Shown: positions 15,107 through 24,057 of the stretch, piece by piece | How positions within the stretch are numbered: the stretch's first letter is position 1 | Layout of the letters: each line of letters begins with the position of its first letter | NCBI GenBank assembly: GCA_022826945.1 | Contig: JAJDTY010000037.1 | Span: 1-64,000 of the forward strand | DNA from: Candidatus Binatia bacterium | GTDB lineage: Bacteria; Desulfobacterota; Binatia; Bin18 | Reading direction: 5' to 3' | DNA length: 64,000 nt | Program-made: the position numbers and the translations under genes | The notes under the pieces: generated by a model | The model's database searches: none | Told to the model about the DNA's origin: nothing | Seen by the model: only the letters and a program-made list of their open reading frames with translations

Positions 15107-15838
15107 CTACAGCAGCCCCCGTCCCCCATCCACCGAAAACACCGCGCCTGTACTGAAATCGGACTCCGCTACAAAGACCACGAGCTGGGCAACTTCCTCA
15201 AGGGTTCCGGCGCGTTTGACCAGGGTCTTCTCGATTTCGCGGCGCTGGATCTCCTGGGGCGTATCGTCCTGGAACAGAACTGGTCCCGGAATAACCGCGT
15301 TGACCATGACTTCGGGCGCGAGTTCCATCGATAATCCCTGGCTGAAGGCCAGCACGCAGGCCTTTGAGACAGAGTAGGGCACGTAGTCGGCCCAGGGGCG
15401 TTGCCCGGCGACATCGGCCATGTTGATAATATGACCCCAGCCCCACTCCTTCATGCGTAGACCGATCTTATGGGCGCAATAGAAGGTGCCGTCCAGATTC
15501 ACGTCCATAATCTGTTCCCAGTCATCAAGCGTGACCGTATCAATCTGAGTGCGGTAAAAGAGGGCCGCGTTATTGACTAACACGTCGATACGACCGAAAT
15601 GCTCAAGCGCCTGATCGATCATGCGGTCGACATCCGTTTCACGGCTGATGTCGGCCTGAAGGGCGAGCGCCTCATGACCGGCGCTTCGGAGTTCTCGAAC
15701 GGTTACTTCCGCTTCGGCCTGAGAGGTGTAGTAGTGGACCACGAGTTTGCAGCCCCGTTCGGCAAGCGCAAGGACGATGGCTTTCCCTACACGCTTTGCT
15801 CCGCCGGTGACGAGGGCGACTTTGCCGCTGAGGTCCAT
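15107..15838 (-). CDS. Short-chain dehydrogenase/reductase (FabG-like)
   Basis: A 243-residue classical SDR. The Rossmann motif is VTGGAKRVGKAI; NNAALFY and the active-site YVPYSVSK (Tyr-x-x-x-Lys) are present, with the Ser replaced or shifted in INMADVAG. The TGGAKRVG form is common in pteridine-reductase-like and 3-oxoacyl-reductase-like SDRs. An NADP-dependent carbonyl reduction is expected; the substrate is unknown. It follows a second SDR gene by only six bases, so the two are probably one operon. Confidence 0.85.
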   Translation of the reverse strand: MDLSGKVALVTGGAKRVGKAIVLALAERGCKLVVHYYTSQAEAEVTVRELRSAGHEALALQADISRETDVDRMIDQALEHFGRIDVLVNNAALFYRTQIDTVTLDDWEQIMDVNLDGTFYCAHKIGLRMKEWGWGHIINMADVAGQRPWADYVPYSVSKACVLAFSQGLSMELAPEVMVNAVIPGPVLFQDDTPQEIQRREIEKTLVKRAGTLEEVAQLVVFVAESDFSTGAVFSVDGGRGLL

Positions 15839-15844
15839 AGGCGT

Positions 15845-16579
15845 TTAGGTAAACGGCTCAGATTGGGGCTGGAGGATTACTTCAGCCGGACAGGCGCGCG
15901 GTGAGGCGGTGGCAATATGGTAGGCGGCCTCTGCGACGTCATCCGGACTGAGGAGCTTCTCGCGATTCAGCCGCTTATTGTACGGAATAAGCGCGGTGTC
16001 AACCGAGCCCGGACAGAGCAACGAGACCTTGATGCCGTACCGCCGCACCTCCTCAAATAAGGCTTGCGTAAAGCCCCGCAGGCCGAACTTGCTGGCCGCA
16101 TAGGCGGCCTCGCCGGCCCGCCCGCTCAAGCTGGCCGTTGAGCCCAGCATGATGATGGTGCCGTGCCGGCGTTCAATCATGGACGGGAGGACGCGCCTGG
16201 TGAGAGACATGGCCGCGAACAGGTTCACCCGTAACACGGATTCCCAGTCGGTGAGGCGTGACTTCACGATGGGCGTGCGCGGAGGTCCGCCACCGGCGTT
16301 ATTGACCAGGATGTCAATGCGTTTGTATTGCGCGAGCGTTTTCTCGATGAGGGTCGTGACCTGCGCATCCTGCTGTAAGTCGGTCGGGATCGAGAGTGCC
16401 TCGCCTCCCTGGTCCTGAATGCTGCGCATCGTATCCTGGAGTTCCTGTTCGGTCCGGGCGGCCAGAACCGTCCTCGCTCCCGCCTGAGCAAGCCTGAGGG
16501 CGATGGCTCTGCCGATGCCGCGGCCCGCGCCGGTAACCAGGGCCACCTGTTCTGACAGAGGGGGGGAGTGAGCCGCCAT
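15845..16579 (-). CDS. Short-chain dehydrogenase/reductase
   Basis: About 244 residues from ATG 16579; the track start at 16645 reaches into the divergent gene's leader. It shows VTGAGRGIGRAIALRL, NNAGGGPP, MLGSTASLSG with the catalytic Ser, and YAASKFGLRG with Tyr-x-x-x-Lys. A 3-ketoacyl or similar reductase activity is expected. It is six bases upstream of another SDR in an apparent two-gene operon, and is divergent from an enoyl-CoA hydratase gene, so the three may act on related acyl or carbonyl substrates. Confidence 0.86.
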   Translation of the reverse strand: MAAHSPPLSEQVALVTGAGRGIGRAIALRLAQAGARTVLAARTEQELQDTMRSIQDQGGEALSIPTDLQQDAQVTTLIEKTLAQYKRIDILVNNAGGGPPRTPIVKSRLTDWESVLRVNLFAAMSLTRRVLPSMIERRHGTIIMLGSTASLSGRAGEAAYAASKFGLRGFTQALFEEVRRYGIKVSLLCPGSVDTALIPYNKRLNREKLLSPDDVAEAAYHIATASPRACPAEVILQPQSEPFT

Positions 16580-16662
16580 TTTGTTGCTTTTACCATGACG
16601 GAACGGTAGTATCCAATCCGCTTTTGGCCAGGTGGAGAAAGACACACAACGAGGGAGGAGCT

Positions 16663-17439
16663 ATGGCGTACGAATATGCAATCTATGAAAAGGAAGGCCA
16701 TGTTGCCACCATCACTATGAATCGCCCGGAGCGGCTGAATGCGGTGCACCCCCCGGCGGCCGAGGAATTGTCGGCAATCTGGGATGACGCGCTCGCCGAT
16801 GACAACACCTGGGTGATCGTTTTGACCGGGGCTGGGGACAAAGCGTTTTCGGCCGGGAACGATCTCAAATACACCGCCGAGCACGGCTTTCCGAAAAAGC
16901 GGGCCAAGGGTGGCTTCGGGGGCTTAACCGACCGCACCGATATCTGGAAACCAACGATTGCCGCAGTGAACGGTTTTGCCCTGGGTGGCGGGTTTGAGAT
17001 GGCGCTGGCGTGCGACATCATCGTGGCTGCCGACCACGCGCGGCTCGGGTTGCCCGAACCGCGTGTCGGCTTGGCGGCTGCAGCCGGAGGCGTTCACCGC
17101 TTGCCGCGTCAAATGCCGCTCAAGATTGCGCTTGGCTATATGCTGACCGGCAAGCATATGACCGCCCAGGAGGCGCACCGCTGGGGTATTGTGAATGAAG
17201 TCGTCCCACTGGCCGACCTCAAGGCCACGGTGAAGCGTTGGACGGACGAAATCCAGGAGTGTGCCCCTCTGTCGGTCCGGGCGACTAAACAGTGCGCCAT
17301 GATGGGCGCAGGGCTGACCCTGGACGAGGCCTTTGCCCAGTCCTACCCGGCATTGAAGCAGATGATGAACTCCGAAGACGTGGTCGAAGGACCACGGGCC
17401 TTTGCCGAGAAGCGCAAACCGAACTGGAAGGGGCGATAG
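16663..17439 (+). CDS. Enoyl-CoA hydratase/isomerase family protein
   Basis: A 258-residue crotonase-fold protein started at ATG 16663 behind GAGGGAGGAG. The oxyanion-hole segments are AFSAGNDLKY and GFALGGGFEMALACD; LGLPEPRVGLAAAAGG carries the Glu at the usual catalytic position. These enzymes hydrate, isomerise or cleave acyl-CoA thioesters. A divergent SDR operon and a downstream 4HBT thioesterase 25 bases away suggest a small acyl-CoA-handling group. The substrate cannot be told from sequence. Confidence 0.9.
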   Translation: MAYEYAIYEKEGHVATITMNRPERLNAVHPPAAEELSAIWDDALADDNTWVIVLTGAGDKAFSAGNDLKYTAEHGFPKKRAKGGFGGLTDRTDIWKPTIAAVNGFALGGGFEMALACDIIVAADHARLGLPEPRVGLAAAAGGVHRLPRQMPLKIALGYMLTGKHMTAQEAHRWGIVNEVVPLADLKATVKRWTDEIQECAPLSVRATKQCAMMGAGLTLDEAFAQSYPALKQMMNSEDVVEGPRAFAEKRKPNWKGR

Positions 17440-17464
17440 GTATTAGGGGTTGGGGCTAGGGTTC

Positions 17465-17920
17465 ATGGCAAAGACCGAGCAATCTTCTTCCCCAACCCCC
17501 AACCCCCAACCTCCAGTTCCCCCTTCCCACACCCACATCCTGCGGGTTCGCTACGCCGAGACCGACCAGGCGGGGATGGCGCATCATGCCGCCTATCTGC
17601 CGTGGTTTGAAGAAGGACGGGTGGCGTTTCTGCGCGCGCTGGGCAAGCCGTACCGTGAGCTTGAAGCTGAGGGGATTCACTTTCCGGTTCGGGAAGTCCA
17701 GTGTCGCTACCGGGCGGTCGCGCTGTTCGATGACGTACTCAGTCTGACGACAACGCTTGAGGCGGTCGGTGGCGCGAGCATCCAATTCGGCTATCGGGTT
17801 ATCCGGCCGGCTGACGCTATGTTGATCGCGGAAGGGACGACGCAGCACGCCTGTGTTGATGACGCAGGCAGGGTGAAACGGCTGCCCCGTGAATTGCGGG
17901 CGGTGTTGAGGGTCGGTTGA
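17465..17920 (+). CDS. 4HBT acyl-CoA thioesterase (YbgC-like)
   Basis: A hotdog-fold thioesterase of about 151 residues from ATG 17465. The signature RYAETDQAGMAHHAAYLPWF contains the conserved Asp and following hydrophobic helix of YbgC/4-hydroxybenzoyl-CoA thioesterases. The first 20 residues (SSSPTPNPQPPVPP) are low-complexity and are encoded by repeated CCCCAAC units, so the true start may lie later, before HILRVRYAETD. It should hydrolyse acyl-CoA or acyl-ACP esters. It lies behind the enoyl-CoA hydratase gene on the same strand. Confidence 0.86.
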   Translation: MAKTEQSSSPTPNPQPPVPPSHTHILRVRYAETDQAGMAHHAAYLPWFEEGRVAFLRALGKPYRELEAEGIHFPVREVQCRYRAVALFDDVLSLTTTLEAVGGASIQFGYRVIRPADAMLIAEGTTQHACVDDAGRVKRLPRELRAVLRVG

Positions 17921-17965
17921 GTCAATTGGGTTGATTGGGTCGGTTGTCGGAGTCCGCCTCGAGAC

Positions 17966-18517
17966 CTATACCGTGTTCTGCCGCTCCCGGAGCTGTTTCA
18001 GATATTTCGTACGGGCCTGTTTCAAGAAGTTATGCGTTTCCGGCCAGCGATAGTCCGCATAGGTGTACACAAAAGGATGATATACAGCGTGGTGATAGAG
18101 GAGCGTCACCTCGGCATAGATACCCTGAGAGAGGTAGAGGCGATGGGCCTGAGCCTTGGTTGATGCCAGGACAAGCTTCGTCGTATCAATATAGCCAGGG
18201 TCGAGATTCACGCGGCGCGGTGAAGCTGGACCTGGTGGGACGGCAAAGTCGTATTCCAACTTGTTGGCTTCGAGTTTCAACCGAATCAGGTCTTCAGGCA
18301 TGATGAGTTGCTCAAACGTCACAAAACGCCGCAACAGAGGATCCCCCATCTCCGCTCGATAATAGTCCGTGGTCTCCCAGGGAAACACAGCGCTTTCCAA
18401 ATCAATCCGGCCATAAGCCGCTTCCAGCCGCGCAGTCGCCTGAGCGAAGAGGGTCGTATCGGCGGCGAGCAGGCCCATCAATAATTTCACGGGCCGGGGG
18501 AGGCCGGGCGTGCCCAT
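17966..18517 (-). CDS. DUF4416 family protein
   Basis: A 183-residue protein matching my recollection of DUF4416: PVKLLMGLLAADTTLFAQA near the start, FPWETTDYYRAEMGDPL, then RVNLDPGYIDTTKLVLASTK and a conserved LYHHAVYHPFVYTYADYRW near the end. The family is soluble and uncharacterised, and common in deltaproteobacteria and related phyla. It lies 12 bases downstream of coaBC on the same strand and is probably co-transcribed. Gene context gives no clear function. Confidence 0.85.
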   Translation of the reverse strand: MGTPGLPRPVKLLMGLLAADTTLFAQATARLEAAYGRIDLESAVFPWETTDYYRAEMGDPLLRRFVTFEQLIMPEDLIRLKLEANKLEYDFAVPPGPASPRRVNLDPGYIDTTKLVLASTKAQAHRLYLSQGIYAEVTLLYHHAVYHPFVYTYADYRWPETHNFLKQARTKYLKQLRERQNTV

Positions 18518-18529
18518 CTGGGGAGGGAC

Positions 18530-19729
18530 CTACGGGGATTTCTTCAGGGCCAGCAGACGGTTGTAGACCGCATGGGCGACCGCGTCTTTGGACATGAGGG
18601 GGAGCGGTTCCTGCTGGCCGGCTCGGTCCAACAGCGTGACGATATTGGTATCGCCGGCAAAGCCTGCCCCTTCTTGCGTCACATCGTTGGCCACGATCAT
18701 ATCGAGATTTTTCGAGTGGAGCTTGCGCTCGGCATTTTGGAGGACATCTTCCGTTTCCGTGGCAAAGCCGACCAGCAGTCTATTGCCCTTGTCCTGACCG
18801 AGTCCGGCCAGAATGTCTGGATTGCGATCGAGTAGAATGGAGAAGTCGCCCTCTTTCTTTTTGATCTTCTGAGAAGCAACCTGGGCCGGTCGATAGTCGG
18901 CAATAGCCGCGGCTGAGACGACGATGGTGGCCCGAGGGTAGTGGGCGAGGACGGCCTGCTGCATTTCGAGGGCGGTGCGCACCGGACACAGACGGACCCC
19001 GAGCGGGGTAGCCAGCGCGGTCGGCCCGCTGACCAAAGTGACCTCCGCCCCACGTTGGTGGGCAATGCGGGCCATGGCAAAACCCATTTTCCCGGTTGAG
19101 CGATTGGTGATAAAGCGCACCGGGTCAATGGGTTCGCAGTTGGGGCCGGCCGTTACGATGACATGCTCCCCCTGCATATCTTTTTTGGTTAGCGTGGCTT
19201 CCACGTACTCGACAATCTGTTCAGGCTCGGCCAAACGACCCTTGCCTTCGTAGCCACAGGCCAGCTCCCCTTCCGCAGGTTCAATAACGTGGTGACCGAA
19301 ACGCTGTAGGGTCTTGAGGTTTTCCTGCGTTGCCGGATGGGCATACATATGGACATTCATGGCCGGCGCAACGACAACCGGAGCCCGCGTGACCAAGAGC
19401 AAGGTTGAAAGCAGATCGTCGGCAATCCCGTGCGTAATCTTGGCCAGGATATTGGCAGTTGCCGGCGCAATAAGCACAAGGTCGGCGGTATCCGCCAGTC
19501 GGATATGCCCAATTTCGGATTCTTGTGTCAGGTCAAACGTATCGGTTGACACCGGATTGCCGGACAGCGATTGCAGGGTAAGCGGGGTAATAAATTCCTG
19601 AGCGTTTTTAGTCATCACCACGCGAACCGTGGCCCCTGCCTTGACCAGGAGGCGGACGAGCTCGGCTGCCTTATAGGCCGCAATGCCGCCGCTGACTCCA
19701 AGAAGGATGTTTTTGTTTTGTAGTCCCAT
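18530..19729 (-). CDS. coaBC: Bifunctional phosphopantothenoylcysteine decarboxylase/synthetase
   Basis: This enzyme catalyses two consecutive steps of coenzyme A synthesis: coupling of 4'-phosphopantothenate to cysteine (CoaB) and FMN-dependent decarboxylation (CoaC). The product is about 399 residues from ATG 19729. N-terminal flavoprotein motifs are GVSGGIAAYKAAEL, PAMNVHMYAHPATQENL and the active Cys in ELACGYEGKGRLA. The CoaB half has TAGPNCEPIDPVRFITNRSTGKMG, KIKKKEGD and ATETEDVLQNA. The fused architecture is complete. DUF4416 follows in the same unit. Confidence 0.95.
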   Translation of the reverse strand: MGLQNKNILLGVSGGIAAYKAAELVRLLVKAGATVRVVMTKNAQEFITPLTLQSLSGNPVSTDTFDLTQESEIGHIRLADTADLVLIAPATANILAKITHGIADDLLSTLLLVTRAPVVVAPAMNVHMYAHPATQENLKTLQRFGHHVIEPAEGELACGYEGKGRLAEPEQIVEYVEATLTKKDMQGEHVIVTAGPNCEPIDPVRFITNRSTGKMGFAMARIAHQRGAEVTLVSGPTALATPLGVRLCPVRTALEMQQAVLAHYPRATIVVSAAAIADYRPAQVASQKIKKKEGDFSILLDRNPDILAGLGQDKGNRLLVGFATETEDVLQNAERKLHSKNLDMIVANDVTQEGAGFAGDTNIVTLLDRAGQQEPLPLMSKDAVAHAVYNRLLALKKSP

Positions 19730-19960
19730 GTTGATGGCAGCGCCCTCCGCTCCCTCCACTTTTTTCACCGTATTATGCATCATACGGGGGAAAAGAGGCG
19801 GGGGGCAAGGTCTTGGGCCGGATCACCGCTCCTCGGACAGTTGGGCATTTTCGCTTGAATTGACAAGATGTTTGCACTCCTTGACGTTTTTCCTGCCTTT
19901 GGCATTATGTGGGAAGCCTCAGGACGGGTCTGAGGAAATGTCGTCCGATTTGAGTGTAAT

Positions 19961-20947
19961 GTGTCTGCCAAAGCCAGTCTCTCGCAACCAGCTTCCTTTT
20001 CGCCACAGGACTGTGTCGCCGCTGAGCTTGAGCAGGTTGAAGAACGGCTGACCGAACTCCTCCAATCCCGCGAACAACTGCTGAGTGACATCGGGCATTA
20101 TCTTGTTGGGGCAGGTGGGAAACGCGCACGGCCAACTGTGGCCCTCATGGTGTTTCGCGCCTGTGGCGGGAAAAATGTGAATGACATCGTTGATGTTGCC
20201 ACCGCCCTGGAACTTATTCATTCCGCCTCTCTCCTCCATGACGACATTATCGATGAAGCAGAAACCCGGCGGGGGAAAGAGTCGGCCCTGCACCGCTTTG
20301 GATTGGCAGAGACCTTAATAGCCGGGGATTTTTTATTTGGACGGGCTTTTGCGCTGTGCGGTCGTTTTGAGGAAAAGGTCATTACCTGGGCGACGGACGC
20401 CTGTATCAGCCTGACCGAAGGAGAAGTCTTGCAAGACCGCTTGCGCCACGACCCGAACGTGACGCGGGACGATTATCTGGAAATCATCGAACGTAAAACC
20501 GCCTCGCTGTTTGCCCAGGGGGCGCGGATGGGAGCCCATCTTGCCGGGGCGTCGCCGGCTGTTGTGGAGAGTCTGGCCGAGTCCGGCTACTGCCTGGGTA
20601 TGGCCTTCCAGATTGTTGATGATGTACTGGACGTGGCCGGCGATGGCAACCGGACGGGCAAGCCAACCGGAGCCGATCTCAGAGACGGCAATCCGTCGCT
20701 GCCGCTTGTGCTGGCGCTCGCCCGTGACTCTGAGGTCAAGCGTGTCTTTGAGAAACAGTCGCCGAGTCAGCAGGAAATTGACAGCGCCCTGGAGCAGGTT
20801 CGCCGCTCTGGGGTGCTCGATGAAGCCACGCGCATGGCCCACGCTTACAGCAAGCAGACCCTGAGGGCTTTAGAAGTGTTGCCGCCGTCGCCCTATTACG
20901 ACGGTCTTGCTTTTTTTGTCTCCCAGCTTGTCAATCGAACTGCCTAG
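19961..20947 (+). CDS. ispB: Trans-polyprenyl diphosphate synthase (IspB-like)
   Basis: A 328-residue all-trans isoprenyl diphosphate synthase. The first Asp-rich motif is LLHDDIIDEAETRRG and the second FQIVDDVLDVAGD; GGKRARPTVAL and LIAGDFLFGRAF are further family signatures. It should elongate farnesyl or geranylgeranyl diphosphate to the octaprenyl-decaprenyl range for quinone side chains. The track start is GTG 19961, with no strong ribosome-binding site. It is followed 18 bases later by a uracil-DNA glycosylase. Product chain length is not determinable here. Confidence 0.9.
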   Translation: MSAKASLSQPASFSPQDCVAAELEQVEERLTELLQSREQLLSDIGHYLVGAGGKRARPTVALMVFRACGGKNVNDIVDVATALELIHSASLLHDDIIDEAETRRGKESALHRFGLAETLIAGDFLFGRAFALCGRFEEKVITWATDACISLTEGEVLQDRLRHDPNVTRDDYLEIIERKTASLFAQGARMGAHLAGASPAVVESLAESGYCLGMAFQIVDDVLDVAGDGNRTGKPTGADLRDGNPSLPLVLALARDSEVKRVFEKQSPSQQEIDSALEQVRRSGVLDEATRMAHAYSKQTLRALEVLPPSPYYDGLAFFVSQLVNRTA

Positions 20948-20965
20948 GCATATCCTTGACAGGTA

Positions 20966-21820
20966 ATGGCCGCTGACTCGCCACACGCACGACTTGCCCA
21001 GATTACCCACTCCCTGCATGCGTATGCAAAGGAGTTGCAGGCTGGCGGAGTCGAGGGCTTCCCGCCCGCTCCGTCCGTCACACATCCACCCTCTTCGACG
21101 ATACCGGCTGGCCAGGACTCGCCAGGATCAATCGCCGACAGTCGGGTGGAAATGGTCGAATATCAGTCTCAACAGGCCACTGACGCACCCGCCCCGACCA
21201 CGACTTTTCCGGCTTCGGACGCGGCTGCTTCAACAGCCCCAGCCGGGGAAGCCTCTCTGGCTGCGGTCAATACACTCGCCGAACTCCGCACCGAGATCGG
21301 CGACTGCCAGCGCTGCCGTTTGTGTGAAAGACGCAATACCATCGTCTTTGGGGTGGGGAATCCCGATGCAGAGATCATGTTTATTGGTGAAGGGCCGGGC
21401 TACGAAGAGGATAAACAGGGTGAACCCTTTGTTGGACGGGCCGGGCAGTTGTTGACGCAGATCATTACCAAAGGCATGCAAATGCAGCGCTCGGACGTTT
21501 ATATTGCCAATGTCGTCAAATGCCGTCCGCCTGAGAATCGGAACCCTGAACCTGATGAAATTGCGGCGTGTGAGCCCTTTCTTGCCAAACAGTTGGAGAT
21601 CATTCGGCCCAAGGTTATTATTGCCTTAGGAAAATTTGCCGCCCAGACGCTGCTGAAGGATGCGACCCCCATCACCCGTTTGCGCGGGAAGTGGCAGTCC
21701 TATCATGGGATAAAGCTGATGCCGACCTTGCATCCGGCCTATTTGCTGCGCAATCCGAAAGATAAGCGTCTGGTGTGGGAAGATATTAAAGCGGTACTCC
21801 GGGAAATAGGGCGTCTCTAG
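20966..21820 (+). CDS. Type 4 (family 4) Fe-S uracil-DNA glycosylase with long N-terminal extension
   Basis: A 284-residue protein. Residues about 1-110 are Pro/Ala/Ser/Thr-rich and poorly conserved; the glycosylase domain begins at LAELRTEIGDCQRCRLC. It has the 4Fe-4S cysteines of family 4 (CQRCRLC and later KCRPPENRNPEPDEIAAC), motif A GEGPGYEEDKQGEPFVG and the C-terminal motif HPAYLLRNP. Such enzymes remove uracil from DNA to start base-excision repair. The extension resembles those of bacterial SPO1-polymerase-like annotated homologues and may be a flexible linker. It is co-directional with ispB, nfeD and slipin genes in a tight cluster. Confidence 0.92.
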   Translation: MAADSPHARLAQITHSLHAYAKELQAGGVEGFPPAPSVTHPPSSTIPAGQDSPGSIADSRVEMVEYQSQQATDAPAPTTTFPASDAAASTAPAGEASLAAVNTLAELRTEIGDCQRCRLCERRNTIVFGVGNPDAEIMFIGEGPGYEEDKQGEPFVGRAGQLLTQIITKGMQMQRSDVYIANVVKCRPPENRNPEPDEIAACEPFLAKQLEIIRPKVIIALGKFAAQTLLKDATPITRLRGKWQSYHGIKLMPTLHPAYLLRNPKDKRLVWEDIKAVLREIGRL

Positions 21821-21821
21821 C

Positions 21822-23165
21822 GTGCGAAAGCGTTGCCGTACAGTTCGACTCGTCCGACTCTTTTCCTGTGTCTGTCTCCTGACGGGCCTGGGCATGCTTC
21901 TCGCTATGTCCGCCCAAAGTCAGCATGCCCATATCAACCGGATTGTTATCGACGCCTCGATCAATCCGGCGGTGGGTGACTTCATTCACGAGAATATCGA
22001 TCAGTCGGCCCAAGAGGGGGCTCTAGCGCTGATTATTCAGCTCGATACCCCAGGCGGCTTGCTGAACTCGACCAAGAGCATCGTCAAGGACATGCTGGGC
22101 GCTCCGCTGCCTGTTCTCCTGTACGTCTCGCCCAGCGGGGCGGGCGCTGGCTCGGCGGGTGTGTTTATCACAATGGCCGGTCATATTGCCGCCATGGCTC
22201 CGGGCACAACCATAGGCGCGGCGCATCCGGTTGCCAGCGGCGGACAAAATATAGAAGGCGATATGCGGGAAAAGATCGAAAACTTCACCGTGTCCTTTAT
22301 CGAATCCATTGCGCAGCGGCGGGGCCGCAATGTCGAGTGGGCAGAGAAAGCGGTCCGTGAAAGCGTTTCGATCACCGAGGTCGAGGCGCTGGAGAAGAAC
22401 GTTGTTGATTTTGTTGCGACGGATGTCCACGATTTGCTGAATCAGTCCAGCGGACGGTCCGTTGAGGTTGGTTCGGAAAAGATCACCCTGGATTTCAGCC
22501 CGGCCCAACTGGATGAGGGTCGTTTCAATATTGTTACGGTCGAAATGCGGTTGAAGCATAAGGTGCTGAATATCCTGGCCGACCCCAATATCGCCTACCT
22601 GCTCATGATGGCCGGTATGCTGGGTTTGTATCTTGAATTCTCGAACCCCGGCCTGTTGCTCCCCGGTCTGGCGGGCGGTATTTGTTTGATTCTTGCGCTG
22701 ACGGCCTTTCAGGTCCTACCCATCAATTATACCGGGCTGGTCTTAATCGGACTGGGCATGGCGCTGCTCGTAGCGGAGATGTTTCTCCCCAGTTTCGGTA
22801 TCTTGGGTGTCAGCGGCATTGCCGCCTTTGTGCTGGGCTCGTTGTTCCTGTTCGATACGCCTGACGCTGAGCTCGCGGTTGACCGCGGCATTATTTTTGC
22901 CGCCTCGCTGGCCGTGGGGACCTTCATGTTCATTGTCGGCTCGCTCGCCGTGAGGGCGTGGCGCCGCCCGGTCGCGTCAGGAATGGAAGGGCTCCAGGGA
23001 GAAATCGGTGAAGTGCGTACCCCGCTTACCCCGCAGGGAAAGGTCTGGGTGCATGGCGAGTACTGGACGGCTCAGAGTGACGAAGAGATTGAGGTTGGTC
23101 AAAAGGTCCAAATCGTCGAGGTCGATCATATGGTATTACGGGTACGCCGCGCAGCGAATTCATGA
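21822..23165 (+). CDS. nfeD: NfeD membrane-bound ClpP-class serine protease
   Basis: A 447-residue protein with an N-terminal signal or anchor, a ClpP-like protease domain and four or five membrane helices, then a soluble OB-fold (NfeD C-terminal) domain. The nucleophile Ser is in SPSGAGAGSAGVF; LIIQLDTPGG forms the oxyanion region. Long-form NfeD proteins cleave slipin or stomatin partners, and the slipin gene follows 18 bases later, as is conserved. The start is a GTG at 21822, one base after the uracil-DNA glycosylase stop. Substrate identity here is inferred from context. Confidence 0.93.
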   Translation: MRKRCRTVRLVRLFSCVCLLTGLGMLLAMSAQSQHAHINRIVIDASINPAVGDFIHENIDQSAQEGALALIIQLDTPGGLLNSTKSIVKDMLGAPLPVLLYVSPSGAGAGSAGVFITMAGHIAAMAPGTTIGAAHPVASGGQNIEGDMREKIENFTVSFIESIAQRRGRNVEWAEKAVRESVSITEVEALEKNVVDFVATDVHDLLNQSSGRSVEVGSEKITLDFSPAQLDEGRFNIVTVEMRLKHKVLNILADPNIAYLLMMAGMLGLYLEFSNPGLLLPGLAGGICLILALTAFQVLPINYTGLVLIGLGMALLVAEMFLPSFGILGVSGIAAFVLGSLFLFDTPDAELAVDRGIIFAASLAVGTFMFIVGSLAVRAWRRPVASGMEGLQGEIGEVRTPLTPQGKVWVHGEYWTAQSDEEIEVGQKVQIVEVDHMVLRVRRAANS

Positions 23166-23183
23166 CGAAGAGGGGGATACTCC

Positions 23184-23978
23184 ATGTTTGGTTTTGGTCC
23201 GGCAGCAACATTTCTGGTTATTGGTCTGGTACTTCTGGCAAGCGGCATCAAGATTCTGCCCGAATATGAGCGGGGGGTTATTTTCCGACTCGGCCGTCTG
23301 GTGAAGCATCGCGGGCCGGGGCTGATCTATGTGATCCCGTTGATTGAACGCATGGTCCGGTTGGACATGCGGACGATCACCCTGGACGTACCCCCACAGG
23401 ACGTGATCACCAAAGACAACGTCTCGATCAAGGTGAATGCCGTCCTCTATTTTCGCGTTCTGGAGCCGAATAAGGCCACGATTGAGATCGAGAATTATCT
23501 GTTCGCCACCTCGCAACTGGCCCAAACGACGCTGCGGAGTGTCTGCGGTCAAGCCGAACTGGACGAGTTGCTGTCCGAGCGGGACAAGATTAACGCCCAC
23601 CTACAAGAGATCGTTGACACCCAGACGGACCCGTGGGGGATTAAGGTCTCGCTGGTTGAGGTGAAACATATTGACCTGCCCCAGGAGATGCAACGGGCGC
23701 TGGCAAAACAGGCCGAGGCCGAGCGTGAACGCCGGGCCAAAGTGATCAATGCCGAGGGGGAATTCCAGGCGGCCCAGCGGCTGGCTGACGCCTCGGGGAT
23801 TATCGAACAACACCCGGTCGCACTCCAACTCCGCTATCTGCAAACACTTTCTGAAGTCGCAACGGAGAATAACTCAACCACCCTCTTCCCGGTGCCGATT
23901 GATCTCTTGCAGCCATTTCTGCGCGGGATGGGAGGATCGGCACCGACGGACAGCCCGCCAGATAATCCGACAGCCTAA
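23184..23978 (+). CDS. Slipin (stomatin/prohibitin-family SPFH protein)
   Basis: A 264-residue protein with one N-terminal membrane helix ([18 protein letters not shown]), then an SPFH domain: [37 protein letters not shown] and [16 protein letters not shown] long charged coiled-coil with [19 protein letters not shown] follows. Slipins form oligomeric scaffolds on the inner membrane and partner with NfeD, encoded directly upstream. Its C-terminus ends [15 protein letters not shown], the region commonly cleaved by the NfeD protease in homologues. The pair probably helps manage membrane integrity. Confidence 0.93.
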   Translation: MFGFGPAATFLVIGLVLLASGIKILPEYERGVIFRLGRLVKHRGPGLIYVIPLIERMVRLDMRTITLDVPPQDVITKDNVSIKVNAVLYFRVLEPNKATIEIENYLFATSQLAQTTLRSVCGQAELDELLSERDKINAHLQEIVDTQTDPWGIKVSLVEVKHIDLPQEMQRALAKQAEAERERRAKVINAEGEFQAAQRLADASGIIEQHPVALQLRYLQTLSEVATENNSTTLFPVPIDLLQPFLRGMGGSAPTDSPPDNPTA

Positions 23979-24018
23979 GATGCCTTTCTTGCGAGTCGAT
24001 TGACTCAATATGTATCTT

Positions 24019-24040
24019 CCCCTCCCTTACGGGGGAGGGG
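24019..24040. repeat. Intergenic hairpin CCCCTCCC/GGGAGGGG
   Basis: Eight complementary bases flank the loop TTACGG between the slipin and queA genes. There is no T-run, so it resembles the dispersed C/G-rich hairpins at 1637 and 49285 more than a terminator. It could still weaken read-through from the nfeD-slipin unit. Confidence 0.5.
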
Positions 24041-24057
24041 TCTGTTATCCCTCCTGA

